A stretch of DNA of 64,000 nucleotides from Metellina segmentata (Eukaryota > Arthropoda > Arachnida > Araneae > Tetragnathidae): the NCBI GenBank assembly GCA_947359465.1, contig OX375872.1:141743608-141807607 (forward strand), in the 5' to 3' direction. Under the pieces are notes generated by a model. It saw only the letters and a program-made list of their open reading frames with translations. It did no database searches and was not told the DNA's origin. Numbering within the stretch: position 1 is the first letter of the stretch; each line of letters opens with the position of its first letter. The translations under genes and the position numbers were made by a program. This document shows, piece after piece, positions 21,863 through 33,739 of the stretch.

Positions 21863-22750
21863 TACACAGTCCAGTCACATTTATGTGACCACCTGTCAAA
21901 AGCCAGAATAACCACCTTTGGCAGAGCGAACCGCTGCGAGACGTGCAGGAAGAGAATCAATTAGGTTTCTGATGATGAGTGCACCCAGTGAATGCCAGGA
22001 AAACATTCCCCAAACCATAATGCTCCCTCCTCCAGCCTGGATCCTTCCGGCAATTGTTGCAGGGTGTTTGCTTTCAGACGTTTCACGCCTTATACGCCAA
22101 CGTCCATCTGTCCGATGGAGCATAAAACGTGATTCATCGGAAAAAGCCACCTGTCGCCACTCTGTGGACGTCCAGTTGCGTTACTGGCGTGCAAATTCCA
22201 GCCTTCGTCGCCGATGAACAGCAGTCAGCATAGGTGCATTAACCAGGCGTCTGCTGCGGAGGCCCATGCGCAGCAACGTTCGCTGAACCGTTGTTGATGA
22301 TACACTCTTGGTAGCCCCTTGGTTCATCTGGGCGGTCAGTTGCTCAACAGTTGCACGTCTATTCGCTCGAACGCATCTCCGTAGCCTTCGTTCGCCTCTG
22401 TTATCTATAGCCCGTGGTGCACCACATGTGCCATGTCGCTGATTTTGGAAAGTGCTATTTTGCCATGCACGGTATACTTTTACCACGGCGGCACGCGAAC
22501 AGTTCACAAAATTAGCCGTCTCCGAAATGCTTCCACTCTTGGCCCGAAAGCCAATAATCATGCCCTTTTGGACGTTGGATAAATCGCTACGTTTCTGCAT
22601 TACGCCAATGATTGAAATGCTTTCCGATGCCCTAGGACATCCTTTATATACACTCCACTGCAATATGCTGCCACCTGCCTTTTGTGATTGGTTATTTCAC
22701 GTTGACGTCGAAAGTAGGTGGTGGTCACATTAATGTGACTGGACTGTGTA
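21863..22750 (-). mobile_element. Tc1/mariner element (copy C), 884 bp deletion derivative
   Basis: Termini CACAGTCCAGTCACATT (21865-) and complement (to 22748) match over about 29 bp with one mismatch, flanked by TA on both sides. It keeps the 5' half of the transposase and its last codons but lacks the middle. Confidence 0.93.
21896..22663 (-). pseudogene. Tc1-like transposase, intact DNA-binding half, catalytic core deleted
   Basis: The 160-codon frame 22181-22663 is open through both helix-turn-helix units: LSNVQKGMIIGFRAKSGSIS, a GAPRAIDNRGERRLRR linker, and VSSTTVQRTLLRMGLRSRR. A frameshift near 22150-22190 leads into AFSDESRF (first Asp) and GGGSIMVWGMFS. The text then jumps to IDSLPARLAAVRSAKGGYSG, the normal C-terminus, so about 130 residues with the second Asp and the Glu are missing. 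It could still encode a DNA-binding fragment if expressed (inference). Confidence 0.88.
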
Positions 22751-23600
22751 TTACATATTTATAATAAAACATCAAAATTAGTTCACTGACCTTATTTAAA
22801 ACCAAGGCATACTTTCCGAATTTGAAATTCTGTCGATAGCTTTTGAAGTTAAATATTTTGTCATTGACATAGAAGATATGTTATTTATAAAGTGTTTGTG
22901 GTAATTTGGGCGGTGTAGAAAGGTTGTTCCGTAGCTAGAAAAGAAACAAAAAATGTGGCAAGGATCGCGCTTTGCACTGCAGAACATCGTAACTTCTGAT
23001 TGAAAAAAATTTGCCAAAATTTTGATAAAAATTAAGGAAAAATTGTTCTGCAAAGACTTTGCTCGTTCTGTTACGCACGTCGCAGTTTTAAGCACTTTCT
23101 GCACCCGGGAAAATGACGAAATGTTGTCCTCGAATCTTTATCCCGTACCCGTGTGTTGCTCCAGTGTAACGTTAATTAACTACCTACCTACCTACTCACT
23201 GAAGTTTAAGCAGAAACCATCTCGTCGTTAAAAATTATCATGATCTCGTCATTATATATATAAATTACACGTATTAATTGCTCAAAAATCTATTGTACAA
23301 CTTTTCACAAAAATATATCCAAGTACAAATATGATTTTTTTTATCTGCTCTCAGAATACGAGTGATTTCAGTATCATATATATCTAATAGTTATTTATTT
23401 ATACTTATTTTTATAAATATCATATATTTAGAAATTACCAAGTGATATAACAATTCAATGTATCACGATACAAGTTAAATTATTAGCTGAGTAACAACCA
23501 TTTAACCCCAACAATTTAAATTATTAGTTGAGTAAATTATTAGTTTATGCTTAAAAGTTATCTAGTAAACGTTTTATGATTGTATGATTTAGTTTAGAAA
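22751..23600. other. Intron; a SINE tail at about 23150-23205
   Basis: CCCGTGTGTTGCTCCAGTG, TAACGTTAATTAA and (CTAC)n at 23146-23195 are the 3' tail of the SINE family. Otherwise AT-rich with no supported gene. The frame 22796-23104 has no family features. Confidence 0.5.
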
Positions 23601-23779
23601 TTAAAACATGATATTATATTGCATTTTGATATACGAGTCCGGTGTATTAAAAGCAGATTGCATTATGTCTTTTACAAACCAGCGAAACAATGTACATAAA
23701 ATGAACATTAGAAAAAACTGTAAGAAAAGAAAATGAATCACAGATATATTTAGGAGAATACTAAAAATGTTTTCTACAC

Positions 23780-24065
23780 TACAGTGGAACGAGGTATGCT
23801 CCAAATTCCCTTCCTCATGAAGGCAAATAAGGCACTTGTTGGAGTCAGCTTGGTGAAAACGATTCAATTAGGCCTGAGTTACAATGTGGTCCATTCTGAC
23901 TTTAGCAGATAAAATGGCAACTGCTCTAGGGATTTTCTTGAAGAAATGGAGGTTATTAGGCTCACTCTGGAATATTGAAAAAGATGGCGATTCATTCCAA
24001 CGTTTCTCCATAAAGTACATCAAATATATCGAGCCTCTATCCAGACCTTACTCAGACACCTAGAG
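23780..24065 (-). pseudogene. Non-LTR retrotransposon C-terminal relic
   Basis: Minus strand reads NNLHFFKKIPRAVAILSAKV, RMDHIVTQA, an in-frame stop, then LNRFHQADSNKCLICLHEEG and LEHTSFHC. The LNRFH-x-ADS-x-C..C..H..C block (C-x2-C-x8-H-x4-C) is the region after reverse transcriptase/RNase H in Jockey-type LINEs. Fewer than 100 codons survive. Confidence 0.6.
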
Positions 24066-24224
24066 AGTGTAGAACACCAAAGAAACTGGGCCTATTGTGG
24101 TTGACAAATACCGATATCAGCCCAGTGAATTGAAACTTGTCCGTTTTCAGACTTTGTGGCATAAAATTTCACTGTCATAACATTTCATTTCAAATCCATT
24201 AAGTTAAACATAATATTTTTGCTA

Positions 24225-24225
24225 T

Positions 24226-24276
<51 letters not shown>
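24225..24276. repeat. (A)n(TA)n microsatellite
   Basis: Sixteen A followed by about 18 AT units. Confidence 0.98.
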
Positions 24277-24279
<3 letters not shown>

Positions 24280-24284
24280 ACGCT

Positions 24285-25690
24285 ATTATTAATTATAGTA
24301 TCACAATTACTAGTTGAATGTGTTATGTTCTTCCAAAAAAGTATATCACTTTCAAAAAACATTTTATGAATAAGTTATTTATTTTTTTAGTGGCTAAACA
24401 GGGATATGAACTTAGTGAATGGGAAACAATATTTTCTATAAAACTGTTGTACGTAATTTATAACTGCTATCACAATTGTTAGTTGAAAGTGTTATGTTCT
24501 TGCAAAAAAGCATATCAATTTTCCCTATCACTTTATGAAAAAGTTATTTAATTTTGTAGCTTAATAGGGATACGAACGTAGTGAATTGGGAACAAAATTT
24601 TCTATAAAACTATTGTACATAATTTATAACTGTTATCACAATTATTAGTTGAATGTGTCAGGTTCTTGCTAAAAACGTATATCACTTCTCATTAACTTTT
24701 GTTGAATAAGTTACTTAATTTTTTTAGTGGCTAAATAGGGATATGAACATAGCGAATGGGAAACAATATTTTCTATAAAACTGCTGTACATAATTTATAA
24801 CTGCTATCACAATTTTTAGTCGAAAGTGTTATGTTCTTGTAAAAAAGCATATCACTTTTCCATAACATTTTATGAATAAGTTATTTAATTTTATAGTTAA
24901 ATAAGGACACGAACATAGTGAATTAGAAACAATATTTTCTATAAAACTATGGTACATAATTTATAAATGTTATCACAATTATTAGTTGTATATGTGTTAT
25001 GTTCTTGCAAAAAAATACATAACTTCTCTCTAACATTTTATGAATAAATGTTTTACTAAGTAGCGATAACATGATGAATTGGAAACATAATTTTTACCAT
25101 AAAACTACTGTACATAATTTGTACCTAGTATATACAAATAATAGTTGAATATATTATGTACATGTAAACGTAGAAACTTCTCACTAGCATTTTATGTTTG
25201 AATGATTTACTTTAGTAGTGTTAAATAGCATTGTATGAACTTAGTAAATATGTGTGCATAAACGCAATATGTACTATAAAATTACTGTACACAATTTATA
25301 TCTGTTATCAATCACAAATATTTGAGTTGAATGTGTGTCGTGTTCTTGCAAAAATTATATTTATTTTCCCTAAATTTTATGATTTAGTTATTTATTTTAG
25401 TGGCTAAACAGAGATATATGAACATAATGAATTAGAACCATTATATTTTCTATAAAACTATATTGTACCCAAATCAGAAATACAACTACAGTTATTAGTT
25501 GAATGTATTATATTGAAGTAAGTATCGATAATTCCTCAAAAACTTTTTATGATTAAATGAGTTAATTTAGTAGGTAAATAGCAATATATGGACTTGTTGA
25601 ATAATGAACAAAACGTTTACTGTAAAACGATTGTACATAATACATGACTACAATCACAATTATTAGTTGAATGTGTGTGTATTATGTTCT
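24285..25690. repeat. About 168-bp tandem array, 8-9 degenerate units
   Basis: TAGTTGAATGTGTTATGTTC recurs near 24313, 24482, 24648, 24819, 24985 and on at about 166-171 bp. Each is followed by ATTTTATGAATAAGTTATTT, GGCTAAATAGGGATATGAAC, TTTCTATAAAACT and ACATAATTTATAACTG. Units diverge gradually toward 25690. The array resumes at 26827 after a transposon cluster. Confidence 0.88.
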
Positions 25691-25711
25691 TGCAAAATGT
25701 ATATCCCTTCA

Positions 25712-25795
25712 CTCTAGGGTTTGATCCCGGAACGACACCTATTGCCCATTGTGTTGCTCCAGTGTGATGTTAATTAAAAAATACCAATACCATAA
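25712..25795 (+). mobile_element. 5'-truncated SINE tail
   Basis: GGGTTTGATCCCGGAACGAC, TATTGCCCATTGTGTTGCTC and GTGATGTTAATTAAAAAATA are the last 75 bp of the SINE family. Confidence 0.8.
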
Positions 25796-25817
25796 CATTT
25801 TATATGAGTAAGTTATT

Positions 25818-26400
25818 TACACTCACTGCCAAAAGTTAAGCCCGGAGAGGAAAATGTTAATTTCCAGAAGCCAATCTGAATTTGAGAGGTTGCAATTTGA
25901 TGCAGAGGTAGATGGAGTTATACAAATGTGTTATGTAACAGCCAATCACGGTTTCGTGTCGAGTATTATGCAAAAAAGGCAGTAGTATAAGAAGCCAGCA
26001 TTGTGAAGGCTTAGAGGAATTGCATTTAAGTGCTGATGAAAAGTGTTTAGAACTTTCGTACGATTAGGTTTCAAGACAGACGTGTTTCTATGGCTTCCAG
26101 AAGACAAAAGGCAGATAGTGAGCGCTGGAGTTTTGTGGGACGTCTTGAAGCAGAGCAATCACTCACTGATGTTGCTCTTTTCTTCGGCGTCTATCATTCC
26201 GTCATTTCATGGTTATGGAAACAATTATAATACCGTGAACAGACGAAGGCAATTTATACATAGATATTGCTGTTGTAGCGTAGCGGAATCGAAGAGCAAC
26301 CTCCACACGTGTGGCATCTGTGGTTGCTGCGTCCATTGGTAAGTCGATATCTGCCCCTACTATGCGGCGAAAGCTGCACATGAATGGACTAACTTATGGC
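25818..26400 (+). mobile_element. Tc1-like element (copy D), right half missing
   Basis: TA (25818-25819) then CACTCACTGCCAAAAGTTAA, a plausible Tc1 terminus. At 26290-26395 a plus frame reads ATSTRVASVVAASIGKSISA and TMRRKLHMNGL, the second helix-turn-helix of a Tc1 transposase. Sequence beyond 26400 is replaced by a Tigger-like MITE. The 99-codon frame 26043-26342 is in the wrong frame. Confidence 0.7.
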
Positions 26401-26406
26401 AGTGTG

Positions 26407-26607
26407 TGTAAGTGGACTCCCTCTTAACCGACCACGGACCTGTCTTTGGCGTTACTTCGCTTTCCAAAGAGCAACACACATAAAGAAACAATTATGTACT
26501 GTTATACAGTAGCCTACAGTAACATATGTGTTTAGTGTTTTTTGTCCCAACCAAGAAAATTCTTCCAGGGTGTTTTCTCAATTATACTTATCATATTACA
26601 ATAAAGT

Positions 26608-26662
<55 letters not shown>

Positions 26663-26826
26663 TTAGTTTCATACCAATAAAAACGATTTCAGGAGTGTAT
26701 TTAATAATATTAAGGGAACGACGATCGACCATCGTATTTAACGTATAGAATGGATCAAATCGTAACTGGCCAACTCGTTATTCCGTCTGAATCCTGAAAG
26801 GACCAGTTAATAGGGAGTCCACTGTA
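26407..26826. mobile_element. Tigger/pogo-like MITE, 416 bp
   Basis: Left AGTGGACTCCCTCTTAACCG (26409-), right complement CAGTGGACTCCCTATTAACT (to 26824), flanked by TA at 26407-26408 and 26825-26826. The CAGTGG..TTAAC terminus recalls Tigger elements. It contains a (TA)n run at 26611-26661 and no coding frame. Confidence 0.65.
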
Positions 26827-27060
26827 GCTAAATAGCGATAGAAACATAATGAATTGAAAAAATTATATTCACCAAAAATTATTGTTCACAATTTGCAATT
26901 ATTATACACGATTATAAGCCGAATATATTATGTTCACCTTAAACGTATTTAACTTTTTTAGTATTTATAACTAAAGGGTTTAGTTTGTAATCAAATAGCG
27001 ATATGTACTTAATGAATGTGAACATAGTATTTACTGAATAACTACCACATAATCTGTTTA
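26827..27060. repeat. Continuation of the 168-bp tandem array
   Basis: GCTAAATAGCGATAGAAACA and following phrases match the array at 24285-25690, showing that the Tc1 and Tigger insertions split one array. Confidence 0.75.
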
Positions 27061-27291
27061 AAGGAATAGTTTATAACATAGTGTGCTAATAATTAAAATA
27101 ATAAAATTTGGAATACATAAAATAGAAAAAGGGGAAGTAATAATCAATAATGCAGTATATTCTATTAGTATATTAAAAAAAATCAGTTATAAATAAGTTT
27201 GTATAATCTATATTGAAAAGCACTCATAAGCTATTTTTTAAAAACTATATAGTTAAATAAACTTGAAAGTATGCTGAAAGGCAGAAGTTAA

Positions 27292-27505
27292 CCCTTCAAG
27301 CGGTTTCAACGAGGCATGTCATCCATCAAGATATGACCAATTTTGCTAATCACGAGATAACTCGTCATCAAGATCTTTCCAATTTTTTGATGATGACGAG
27401 AGCAAGATCTGGTCAATTTTCTTCTCATGATCATGATCACTTTTTCTGTAAAACTGAGATATCTTGTCCAACAAGATCTGGTAAGATTTACTTATGACAA
27501 GGTAC
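27292..27505. repeat. Dispersed dyad repeat (CGAGATATCTCG family)
   Basis: Begins TTAACCCTTCAAGCGG and contains several ACGAGATAACTCGTC and CAAGATCTGGTCAATTTT phrases. Relatives at 12123, 37310, 50683, 53935, 56015 and weakly 57630. Confidence 0.7.
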
Positions 27506-27692
27506 GTAAGGGAGACAACAGAAGGGCTATGTAAATACGACGAAGAGCCAGGAGGGCATAATGTAAACACCTTCATGAGAAATGTAATTACGTAGACAAT
27601 TTTGGGAGCTATAGTGTATGAATAGACCGATATTACAAACAGTCCATAAGTATTAAAACATGAAAATATGCACAATGATAGAGTTTCCTTAC

Positions 27693-27778
27693 CTTTAAAA
27701 GTCCTACAATCATGATCATAGAGCAAATTATGCACATGCCCGATAGGACGACCATCAACAAGCAAAACACAAATACAG
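27693..27778 (-). CDS. Internal coding exon: membrane helix 2
   Basis: An 86-nt exon with acceptor GTGTTTTTTTAG and donor GTAAGGAAAC. It enters in phase 2 (two leading bases CT complete a Ser codon with the final T of exon 40155-40218) and leaves in phase 0. The 28 full codons, starting VFVFCLLMVVLSGMCIICSM and ending IVGLLK, are almost purely hydrophobic until the terminal Lys. The start MLVDGRP.. of the longer frame here is in another frame and is not the product. Nearest neighbours: 12.4 kb of intron upstream and 8.5 kb downstream, both full of transposons. Confidence 0.85.
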
Positions 27779-27850
27779 CTAAAAAAACACAGAAAAAGTA
27801 GAATTAATTCAAGACATACATGAACATATATTTTCTCGTATTATAATACA

Positions 27851-28571
27851 TTAAGGTGTACGCTAGAAGTTGTTTTTTTAATTTTAACTTTAAAAATCCA
27901 GTTTTTTCACAGTAGGTCACTGGGTTATTCTTAAAACAATTTCAGCGAGAAAAAAAAATCATATTAAACTAATTATTAATTAGCTAATTAAGATATAATG
28001 AGCTAATTAAGGCGGTTTTTGAACGGTAATATCTCAAAATCTAATTTGTCTAGAAAGACAATTCTAGTTGGAAATTATTTCCAATATTATTCTTCATGTT
28101 TTGACCCTCAATCAAGTTGCTAGAGAGAGGTTTTTCTATTAAAACTTTTTTCGCCAAGGTTGTATAAAAAAAATCAAGATATTTCTTTAAATTTAGAATT
28201 TAAAATTCAATAAAAATGTATTTCTTAACTAATAAATCTGATTGAGGGTCAAAGCATCCACTGTATTGTATAGATTATAATGATATAAAAATAATTATAA
28301 TAGATTAATTTATTGTTGAGTTATTACAGTGTGAACAAAACATCATATTACAAAAACTTGTTTCTTCAGAAATTGAGTTTTAAGTTTTGGAAAGATGTCT
28401 GTTCATGGTGATAGTGCCTAATGAAAACTCTTGTAAGTAGAAAACTATTTCGAGTATTTGCAAGATCTTGGCATCGTTTAAAAGCTGAAAATTTGAAGGA
28501 TATTTTGAAACAATAAAAAAAGAAGGACTTTCTGTCCGATTTTCAGGATTTCTAGTGTGGATACACCATAA
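27851..28571 (+). mobile_element. TTAA-flanked element, GATGTAC family, copy 2
   Basis: TTAA (27851-27854) then GGTGTACGCTAGAAG. The right end is the complement of GGTGTATCCACACTAGAA (to 28567), followed by ATAA, a likely decayed TTAA. The interior aligns to copy 1 (15814-17808) through TTTTGACCCTCAATCAA and the GAACAAAAC..TTCAGAAATTGAG block, and shows that copy 1 holds a foreign insert. Confidence 0.68.
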
Positions 28572-28883
28572 CTTGTTTCGTAATGATTCTTTTTATTATT
28601 TTTTAACAAAATATTTTAGAATTCTTTTATAAATCTAATTAATTTTATTAGTCTAATTATTTATGCACTACTGTTTTTTTGGTGAAAATTGCAACTGAAA
28701 GGATAATGAGGTTAAAATGAAATTTGTACCACATATTACTGTACATAATCGATTGCATTTGAGGAATAATACAGTGATTATAACTTGTAAAATAAATATA
28801 TTTTGAAGTCTCCACAAGCTGCCAATGTTAGAGGAAGTCTAAAACTAGAGTGATTAATGGTAATCTTGTTATGCGACCAAAAC

Positions 28884-29290
28884 TACACTATTGTTTGTGA
28901 AAATTACAACACTATGAAAGAATCATCATAAATAAACGAAATTTATTCCACGTATAACTTACAGTAGTTTAAATAAACGATCAAATTTACCGAGCAATAA
29001 AATAAAAATAATGCCGAAAATCAATATCTTGTGAGGCCGCCACGCGCAGCGATAAGAGCCTGTACACGTGGTGGCATCGAATAATACAGACTATGACTGT
29101 CATGCTGAGAAATGGCATTCCAAATTACCTATATCTGATGGCAAAGTTCAATCGTACTCTCTGCCCAACGAGCGGTACGAGCGAGTCTCCGACCGATATA
29201 AACCCAGACTTGCTCAATGGGTGACATATCCGGGGAAAGTGTAGGCCACGAAAGAAGAAGAACCTGTAGTGCACTGAAGAAGGCTTTTAT
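28884..29290 (-). mobile_element. Tc1-like element (copy E), cut off by the assembly gap
   Basis: TA (28884-28885) then CACTATTGTTTGTGAAAATT. Reading the minus strand near 29000-29080 gives MPPRVQALIAARGGLTRY, the C-terminus of Tc1 transposases, so the element continues toward and into the N gap. A related terminus (CACTACTGTTTGTGAAAGTT) occurs at 55511, and a degenerate one near 28664. Confidence 0.75.
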
Positions 29291-29490
29291 NNNNNNNNNN
29301 NNNNNNNNNNNNNNNNNNNNNNNNNNNNNNNNNNNNNNNNNNNNNNNNNNNNNNNNNNNNNNNNNNNNNNNNNNNNNNNNNNNNNNNNNNNNNNNNNNNN
29401 NNNNNNNNNNNNNNNNNNNNNNNNNNNNNNNNNNNNNNNNNNNNNNNNNNNNNNNNNNNNNNNNNNNNNNNNNNNNNNNNNNNNNNNNNN
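29291..29490. other. Assembly gap of 200 N
   Basis: Exactly 200 N, probably a fixed-size placeholder. Real length unknown. It interrupts a Tc1 copy, a common cause of assembly breaks. The open frame drawn across it is meaningless. Confidence 0.99.
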
Positions 29491-29856
29491 AAAAATATCG
29501 AAGTATTAAAGAAATTAATCTTAATTAAAGGACGATTTTCAACATTTTTTGAGGCTCTTGTGATATTACGGTTGGGAGAGTTCAGGGCTCTTCTCAGGCA
29601 GAATCGTAGCCTGTTTATAAAAAGTCAATTCTCGCAATACTTAAAAGAGGGTATTGATAACTGATAGATGTATTGAATTGAAATGCATATATTTTATTAA
29701 TAAAAAAAAACCCTGAGTATGGCGAACCGTCATATGTATATGTACACAATTGTCTTTGGATGGACTGATTGAACAGATCATCGAGGGTCTGTCAAGTATC
29801 TTGAAGAATCAACAATTGTAAATTTACAACTTTGTAAAGGAAACCTCAAATATTTT

Positions 29857-30776
29857 TAAGGTATCTGCATACGTTAAAAAAGCCAATTTTGACGAAAATT
29901 TGTATGTTTTATTCTACTAGGAAATTTCCTGTACTTTTTTGCTTCTAAAACAGTTTAAACTACTTTCAATGTGCGACTAATAGTAAAAAAGTTAGGTCAA
30001 TTTAAAATTGAACGAAATCGTTAATTATACAGGAAGTAGCATAACGAAACCGGAACTAATAATAAGAATATTCTATTTTTACCATAGTTTTTAGCTTTTA
30101 TCTGTTATAGTAAGTTAAAAGATATAAGAATAATGTTTCAATAAACTGGCCACTAGAATTTTTTAATTAAATTCACTTATTTGTTACAAGAATTTCGCAT
30201 TATCTTTACTCTCTTGGATTTTGTTTACAAGCATTTTTCTCACAATTACATTTTAGGCATAACCATTGAATTCCAGAAATGATAAACTAAAAAAGTTATT
30301 GATGTATATTTATAAAATTTTTTATGCACATTCGAAATAGTGTTTGCTAGTGCATGCTCTAGAATCAGATTGATATCTTTATTTTTTTCTTATTTATGAA
30401 CTTGCATTTGAATATCAATGTTTCAAAATGATCAAAAATCCTTTAACAATTTTTCAATGTGTCTTAAAACCTTTATTTTTTAAAAATATCTTTCTACTTC
30501 TAGAAGAATTACTAGATAACATCAAGAAGTTTACTCTAATCATGTTATTTTTCTGCTAATTCAAATTGTATGCCCTGTATCTTTTTTCAAAATTTCGAAA
30601 AAGAACTTCAAATTTATACACAAAATTTCACCTTTTTTTTAAATATGTTTTTTAAATTTTAATTATCGATAGTGTAAAATAATTTTGAACACAAATAATT
30701 ATAAAAATAATATTAAATTGCTTTTGAAAAACATTAAAAAAAAAAAAAGTGCTCCTAACGTATCCAGATACCTTAA
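29857..30776. mobile_element. TTAA-flanked MITE, GGTATC family, 912 bp
   Basis: TTAA then GGTATCTGCATACGTTA (29861-). Right end is the complement of GGTATCTGGATACGTTA (to 30772) then TTAA (30773-30776). AT-rich and non-coding. Sister copy at 58473-59366. Confidence 0.88.
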
Positions 30777-31689
30777 GGGTATACTGTCCGGTTCGATCCT
30801 TAGGCTTGGAGGGGAGAGAGTCTCATTCTGAAACCTAAAACCAGCTGGTGAAGGGACAGAATGAGTTTGTGATTTGCTGTTGGCTGTGTTTTGTTAACCC
30901 CAAGAGGGAATGAATATTCAAGTACGAAAAACAAGCTGTCCCTTGCACTACTGAACCTGTGTCAATTTGGAACAGGTTTTTCTATAAGGCAAATTACGTA
31001 AAGATAAGCCACCAGAAGGGTTAAACTCAAGGTTTATGGAATGGAGTATAAGGATGTTAATGTTACATTAACCGGCCCTACAACTTCAAGTGGTGTAATT
31101 TTGATTCGTAGATATATTATGAATGCAATACAACAAACAGAAAAAAATTTCGTAGGATATATGCGGTGCGTTTCGACTCAATACCACTGCAATAATTTCA
31201 CTAAAAGCTTTTGCACGGAGATATGTATGTATGTTATCTAATAATTTCGAATAACCGCTTATATAATCTGTTATAAATTGACGGTTTTGATTGGTTTAAA
31301 CAGCTAGTAATTACTTAAAAGGTAGTAATTAAAACTTTTATTCATACCAAATTTTTTAATAAATTTTAATATTTTAAAATTTAATGTTTATTTCCATGTA
31401 TCGATAGCTGTTATTATTTTCGATAAGAGTTACCAAATGTTATTTTGGGGTTAACAATGTTGCTTTAACAGCTATCGGAATAATAACCCTATCTTTATCA
31501 GACATTATAGTTCGATCATAACGGGAAGGATGAATTCCTTTTACTCAGGGTAAAGACTCATAGAGTTGAAAAAAATGAAAGAATCCCGCTAACATTTCTT
31601 TTTCTACTGGACTCGTTTATGAGAGAGGATTTCGGCATAAACAAAGAAGATAAGTCATACTGAAGGCGAAGATATTACTTCCTGTTATC
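30777..31689. other. Intron, no gene recognised
   Basis: Mixed sequence with no terminal repeats or splice-bounded frames that I can support. The 66-codon frame at 31041-31241 shows no family features. Confidence 0.4.
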
Positions 31690-31815
31690 CAATTGCTCTC
31701 GTGTCGTCATCTGATTACGTGTTGTTGCCCTAGGATCTTTACCTTCAGGTTTGATTCGTGACGTCGCCAATAGCCCGTTGTCTTGCCTTAGAGTGACGTT
31801 AATCAAAATTCTTAC
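31690..31815 (+). mobile_element. 5'-truncated SINE
   Basis: TCATCTGATTACGTGTTGTT, CCTAGGATC, CCAATAGCCCGTTGTC, GTGACGTTAATCAAAAT and TACCTACC are the last 125 bp of the SINE family with the (ACCT)n-type tail. Confidence 0.82.
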
Positions 31816-32169
31816 CTACCAAATACTCTTGCATGATAGATGTCGGGGTTACTTTAAAATGTAGTTTAATGCTATTTTGGCGACGTTTGGCGTTTAATCT
31901 AATTAGTGTTGACCAATAAACTATCGTATATTAATTTAGAATTAATTCTTTGAATTTGTATTGACGATGTGCTGAAATCGCACTTATAAACAAGCCAAGC
32001 GACGTTGCATTCCAAATACGAACAGGAAGCACATTCACAACAGAAACACTACCACCATCTGAATTTAGTTTGACAGAAAAAAGCACAGACGTGAAATACA
32101 AGTAGATTGAGCATTGTTACTCTGAGATTAGCTTCCAAAAGTATGAGCAGCATGTCTACTAGTAGTCAC

Positions 32170-33110
32170 GTGAGTTTTCTGTGAAAAATGTGATTGATTA
32201 GCCGATTTGGCACTTTATCGCTTAGTTTGGCCTTACGACAACTTACGATAGAGTACGTATGTGAATGCGCTCTTCTATAGAATGGCGACGACAAAAATGG
32301 TTACATCGTCAGTCTATTATGTCGCGTGGACCAATCAGATGAATCAATTGATGGTTGTGACCGTGTGCTGAGAAATTCCTCCTTGAAGCGGGCGAACAAG
32401 CGACAAACTCTCATTACACTCACAAACATTTATTAATCTAATTTACATTACGTGGACACAACACATATACCATTAACAGAACCTTTCATAACTACCCGAC
32501 ATAACGGACGCTACGACGCGTCTACATTCTACGCCGCCGATCTCTCCCTGACCTCCTGAGGGTGTCCTTGATCGGAGCAGGGGTGAGATTTAGTTTTGGT
32601 TCTCACTTTTAGTTCGGAGGTTTATAGCTCTGCAGCTGACGATGCGCTATAGTTCACTTGTTACATGGTCGTTTTTTCCTTGTTCCGTGGACCAATCAGA
32701 TGATGAATGTTTGTTTCTTAACGGAGTCTAAGGGTAACGTTACTACTAGTTTTGGTCACATGATCCTGGGCACACAAAAGTCACCATTACTCACTGTACT
32801 TTTATATTGCCTCGTCTGGAGAGAAACATCTTATTACAGGGTATACGTGTGTCAAAACGTATTTATATAGAATAGCGACAAAAATGGTGAAATTGCCAAA
32901 GTCTACTACTATATTGTGCGGACCAATCAGATGATAAATCAATGAATGGGCGTTTTCTTTCATCCTGTGAACTAATCAGAGGATAAATGTTCGCTTATTC
33001 CCGGGAGATGAATATAGTCTAAAGGTCACGTTAGTACAAGCTTTGGTTGCATGTTCATGGGCCATTACTCACTCTACTTTTACATTACCTCAGTGGGAAA
33101 AATCTCTCAT
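32170..33110. repeat. Two to three degenerate units carrying repeated CCAAT boxes
   Basis: GGACCAATCAGATGAT occurs near 32328, 32690 and 32920, with a variant at 32966. Each unit also has AGAATAGCGACAAAAATGGT, GGTCACGTTAGTAC/GGTAACGTTACTAC and CATTACTCACTCTACTTTTA. One unit is split by a solo LTR. An inverted relative lies at 9480-9640. Confidence 0.75.
32352..32669 (-). mobile_element. Solo LTR, 310 bp, minus orientation
   Basis: On the minus strand it starts TGTAACAAGTG (32665 downward) and ends CACACGGTCACA (32356), with the target duplication TGGT at 32352-32355 and 32666-32669. It has CTATAAACC as a TATA box, a GC-rich middle and TTAATAAATGTTTG as a poly(A) signal, the usual U3-R-U5 order. 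It looks like a Ty3/gypsy-type LTR left by recombination. No internal retroelement genes nearby. Confidence 0.85.
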
Positions 33111-33739
33111 ATTACAGAAATTCTTTATTCAAGATGCCGGAAAGGTCGCTGAAATCGTATAGAGCAACATAGTCCGTTAAGCTCTGTTGGAACTTGTGAA
33201 ATGAGGTAATTGAATCGGTGGATACCACGTGATGTAGGAGAAGTCAATAATGTAGATGGTTTACTATACTCTTCTGAGCAAAACCCGACAAAATCTGAGG
33301 TTATGAAAAGAACTCATGATTTATGCGCTTGAATGCCATATTCTCGAAGACATCGATATTGGACGCCAAGGAACGTTTGTCAATAAATTCGTCCGCAGTA
33401 TGAAGAAGCAATGAGTTTTCTGAGCTTTTACGTTTACATCATAATGTCAAAGCCATCCTTAAAGGCTGTTACTCTTGTTAAAAACGCACAATTTATGGTT
33501 TATTTGATACATCAACGAATATTAAGTTAAAAAGAATTTGTATACATAAAAAAGTAATCACATGTCATTCATTGTGATATATCCTGTCTTTTTCTCTATT
33601 CTAAATCACAAATCAAATCTTCCAAAAAGGGTATTTAAGTATCTTTTTTTGATTAGTCCTACAGTACATCGATCACAATTTTTTAATTTGTTTTCTCTGC
33701 CATTGTAGATTAACTTCTACCTTTTCCTTAAATATAGAG

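Noticed and set aside
26043..26342. 99-codon plus-strand frame
   Set aside because: Another frame in the same stretch gives recognisable Tc1 helix-turn-helix sequence; this one does not.
27346..27765. 139-codon minus-strand open frame
   Set aside because: Reads through the donor of exon 27693-27778 into a dyad repeat and uses another frame from the helix-encoding one.
29217..29528. Open frame across the N gap
   Set aside because: Two thirds of it is undetermined sequence.
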